In this document: piece after piece, positions 24,037 through 24,522 of the stretch
Layout of the letters: each line of letters starts with the position of its first letter
How positions within the stretch are numbered: the stretch's first letter is position 1
From: an uncultured Mycoplasmatota bacterium
GTDB taxonomy: Bacteria; Bacillota_I; Bacilli_A; RF39; UBA660
NCBI GenBank assembly: GCA_900551455.1
Contig: URVV01000015.1
Span: 1 to 24,522 of the forward strand
Reading direction: 5' to 3'
Length of the DNA: 24,522 nt
The notes under the pieces: model-generated
Database searches by the model: none
The model's input: the letters and a program-made list of their open reading frames with translations, nothing else
What the model was told of the DNA's origin: nothing
Translations under genes and position numbers: made by a program

Positions 24037-24471
24037 ATGAAATTAAGTAAAATGACCAAAGACGAATTAGAATTATTACCATATACCAGTATTGCTAAAT
24101 TATATTTAGAAGAAAATAAAACTACAATGACAACCGCTGATTTATTTAAAGAAGTATGTAAATTACTATCTCTACCTGAATCAGTTTATCAAGATAAAAT
24201 AGCCGATTTCTTTCAATCACTAACTACTTCCAAAGAATTTATCTTATTAGCAGACGGTAAATGGGATTTAAAAACAAATCACAAAGTAAAGCTTGATATA
24301 GATGAACTATATGAAGATAAAGAAGATGACGAAGAAGAACCTGAATTAGAAGACGATGAAATGACCGAAGAAGATGAATTTAATACAATTGATGATGAAG
24401 ATGAATATGCCGAAGACGATTTATCTGATTTAACAATATTAAATGAAGACGAATTAGAAGATAGTGAATAA
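24037..24471 (+). CDS. rpoE: DNA-directed RNA polymerase delta subunit
   Basis: Firmicute-specific RNA polymerase subunit that promotes recycling and displaces RNA polymerase from weak complexes. The 144 residues comprise an N-terminal HARE-HTH winged-helix domain (1-~85: LPYTSIAKLYLEEN, TTADLFKEVCKLL, LLADGKWDLK) and a strongly acidic, disordered tail (about 88-144) made mostly of Asp and Glu. This layout is diagnostic. AGGAGG lies 7 nt before the ATG, and it follows the argS-like gene by 12 nt, so it is probably co-transcribed. The 51 nt to the window end show no clear feature. Confidence 0.93.
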   Translation: MKLSKMTKDELELLPYTSIAKLYLEENKTTMTTADLFKEVCKLLSLPESVYQDKIADFFQSLTTSKEFILLADGKWDLKTNHKVKLDIDELYEDKEDDEEEPELEDDEMTEEDEFNTIDDEDEYAEDDLSDLTILNEDELEDSE

Positions 24472-24522
24472 ATTAAAATGTACCCAATGTCAAGGACTAA
24501 ATAAAAAAGAGAGAATTTAAAC

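Overview
This is the chromosomal replication-origin region of a walled, very AT-rich low-GC Firmicute, most likely an uncultured Bacilli-class lineage. The core gene order (gyrA-gyrB-recF-x-dnaN-dnaA | oriC | x-rpmH-rnpA-yidC-jag-mnmE-mnmG-rsmG-x-noc) is the classic Bacillus-type origin layout. A bifunctional penicillin-binding protein argues against wall-less mollicutes. The herA gene ends in TGA and tryptophans are TGG, so the standard bacterial code applies. The lineage assignment is inference from gene order and protein style.

Left part (1-797): no gene. It holds a left-pointing promoter, then five identical parS-type palindromes spaced exactly 106 bp apart in a tandem repeat array, then a 31-bp tandem repeat and the gyrA terminator. 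Positions 798-9762, all on the minus strand: gyrA, gyrB, recF, a ComK-family regulator where Bacillus has yaaA, dnaN and dnaA. The dnaA-dnaN spacer and the dnaA-herA spacer (9763-10213) both carry clusters of DnaA boxes of the form TTATCAACA, which makes a bipartite oriC. The second spacer also holds an exact Noc-binding-site palindrome (ATTTCCCGGGAAAT core).

Right of oriC: a HerA/DUF87 ATPase on the minus strand, read towards the origin. Then a plus-strand run: rpmH, rnpA, yidC and jag (ribosome, RNase P, membrane insertion); mnmE, mnmG and rsmG (tRNA U34 and 16S rRNA modification). Next come a small unknown minus-strand gene and a Noc/ParB-family protein with a ~200-residue disordered Pro/Met/Gln/Asn-rich linker. 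No parA or parB follows it. A minus-strand class A PBP is next, then a plus-strand group: a DUF1934 (YwiB-like) gene that appears to start with ATT, an arginyl-tRNA synthetase homologue that has lost all its class I catalytic signatures, and rpoE (RNA polymerase delta).

Most interesting: (1) the helically phased 106-bp parS array, with an NBS elsewhere and a Noc-like protein of hybrid specificity residues; (2) the apparent ArgS pseudoenzyme at the ancestral ywiB-argS position, in a group headed by an AUU-start gene; (3) comK embedded in the dnaN-recF interval; (4) a herA gene abutting oriC. No RNA genes, CRISPR arrays or insertion sequences were seen.
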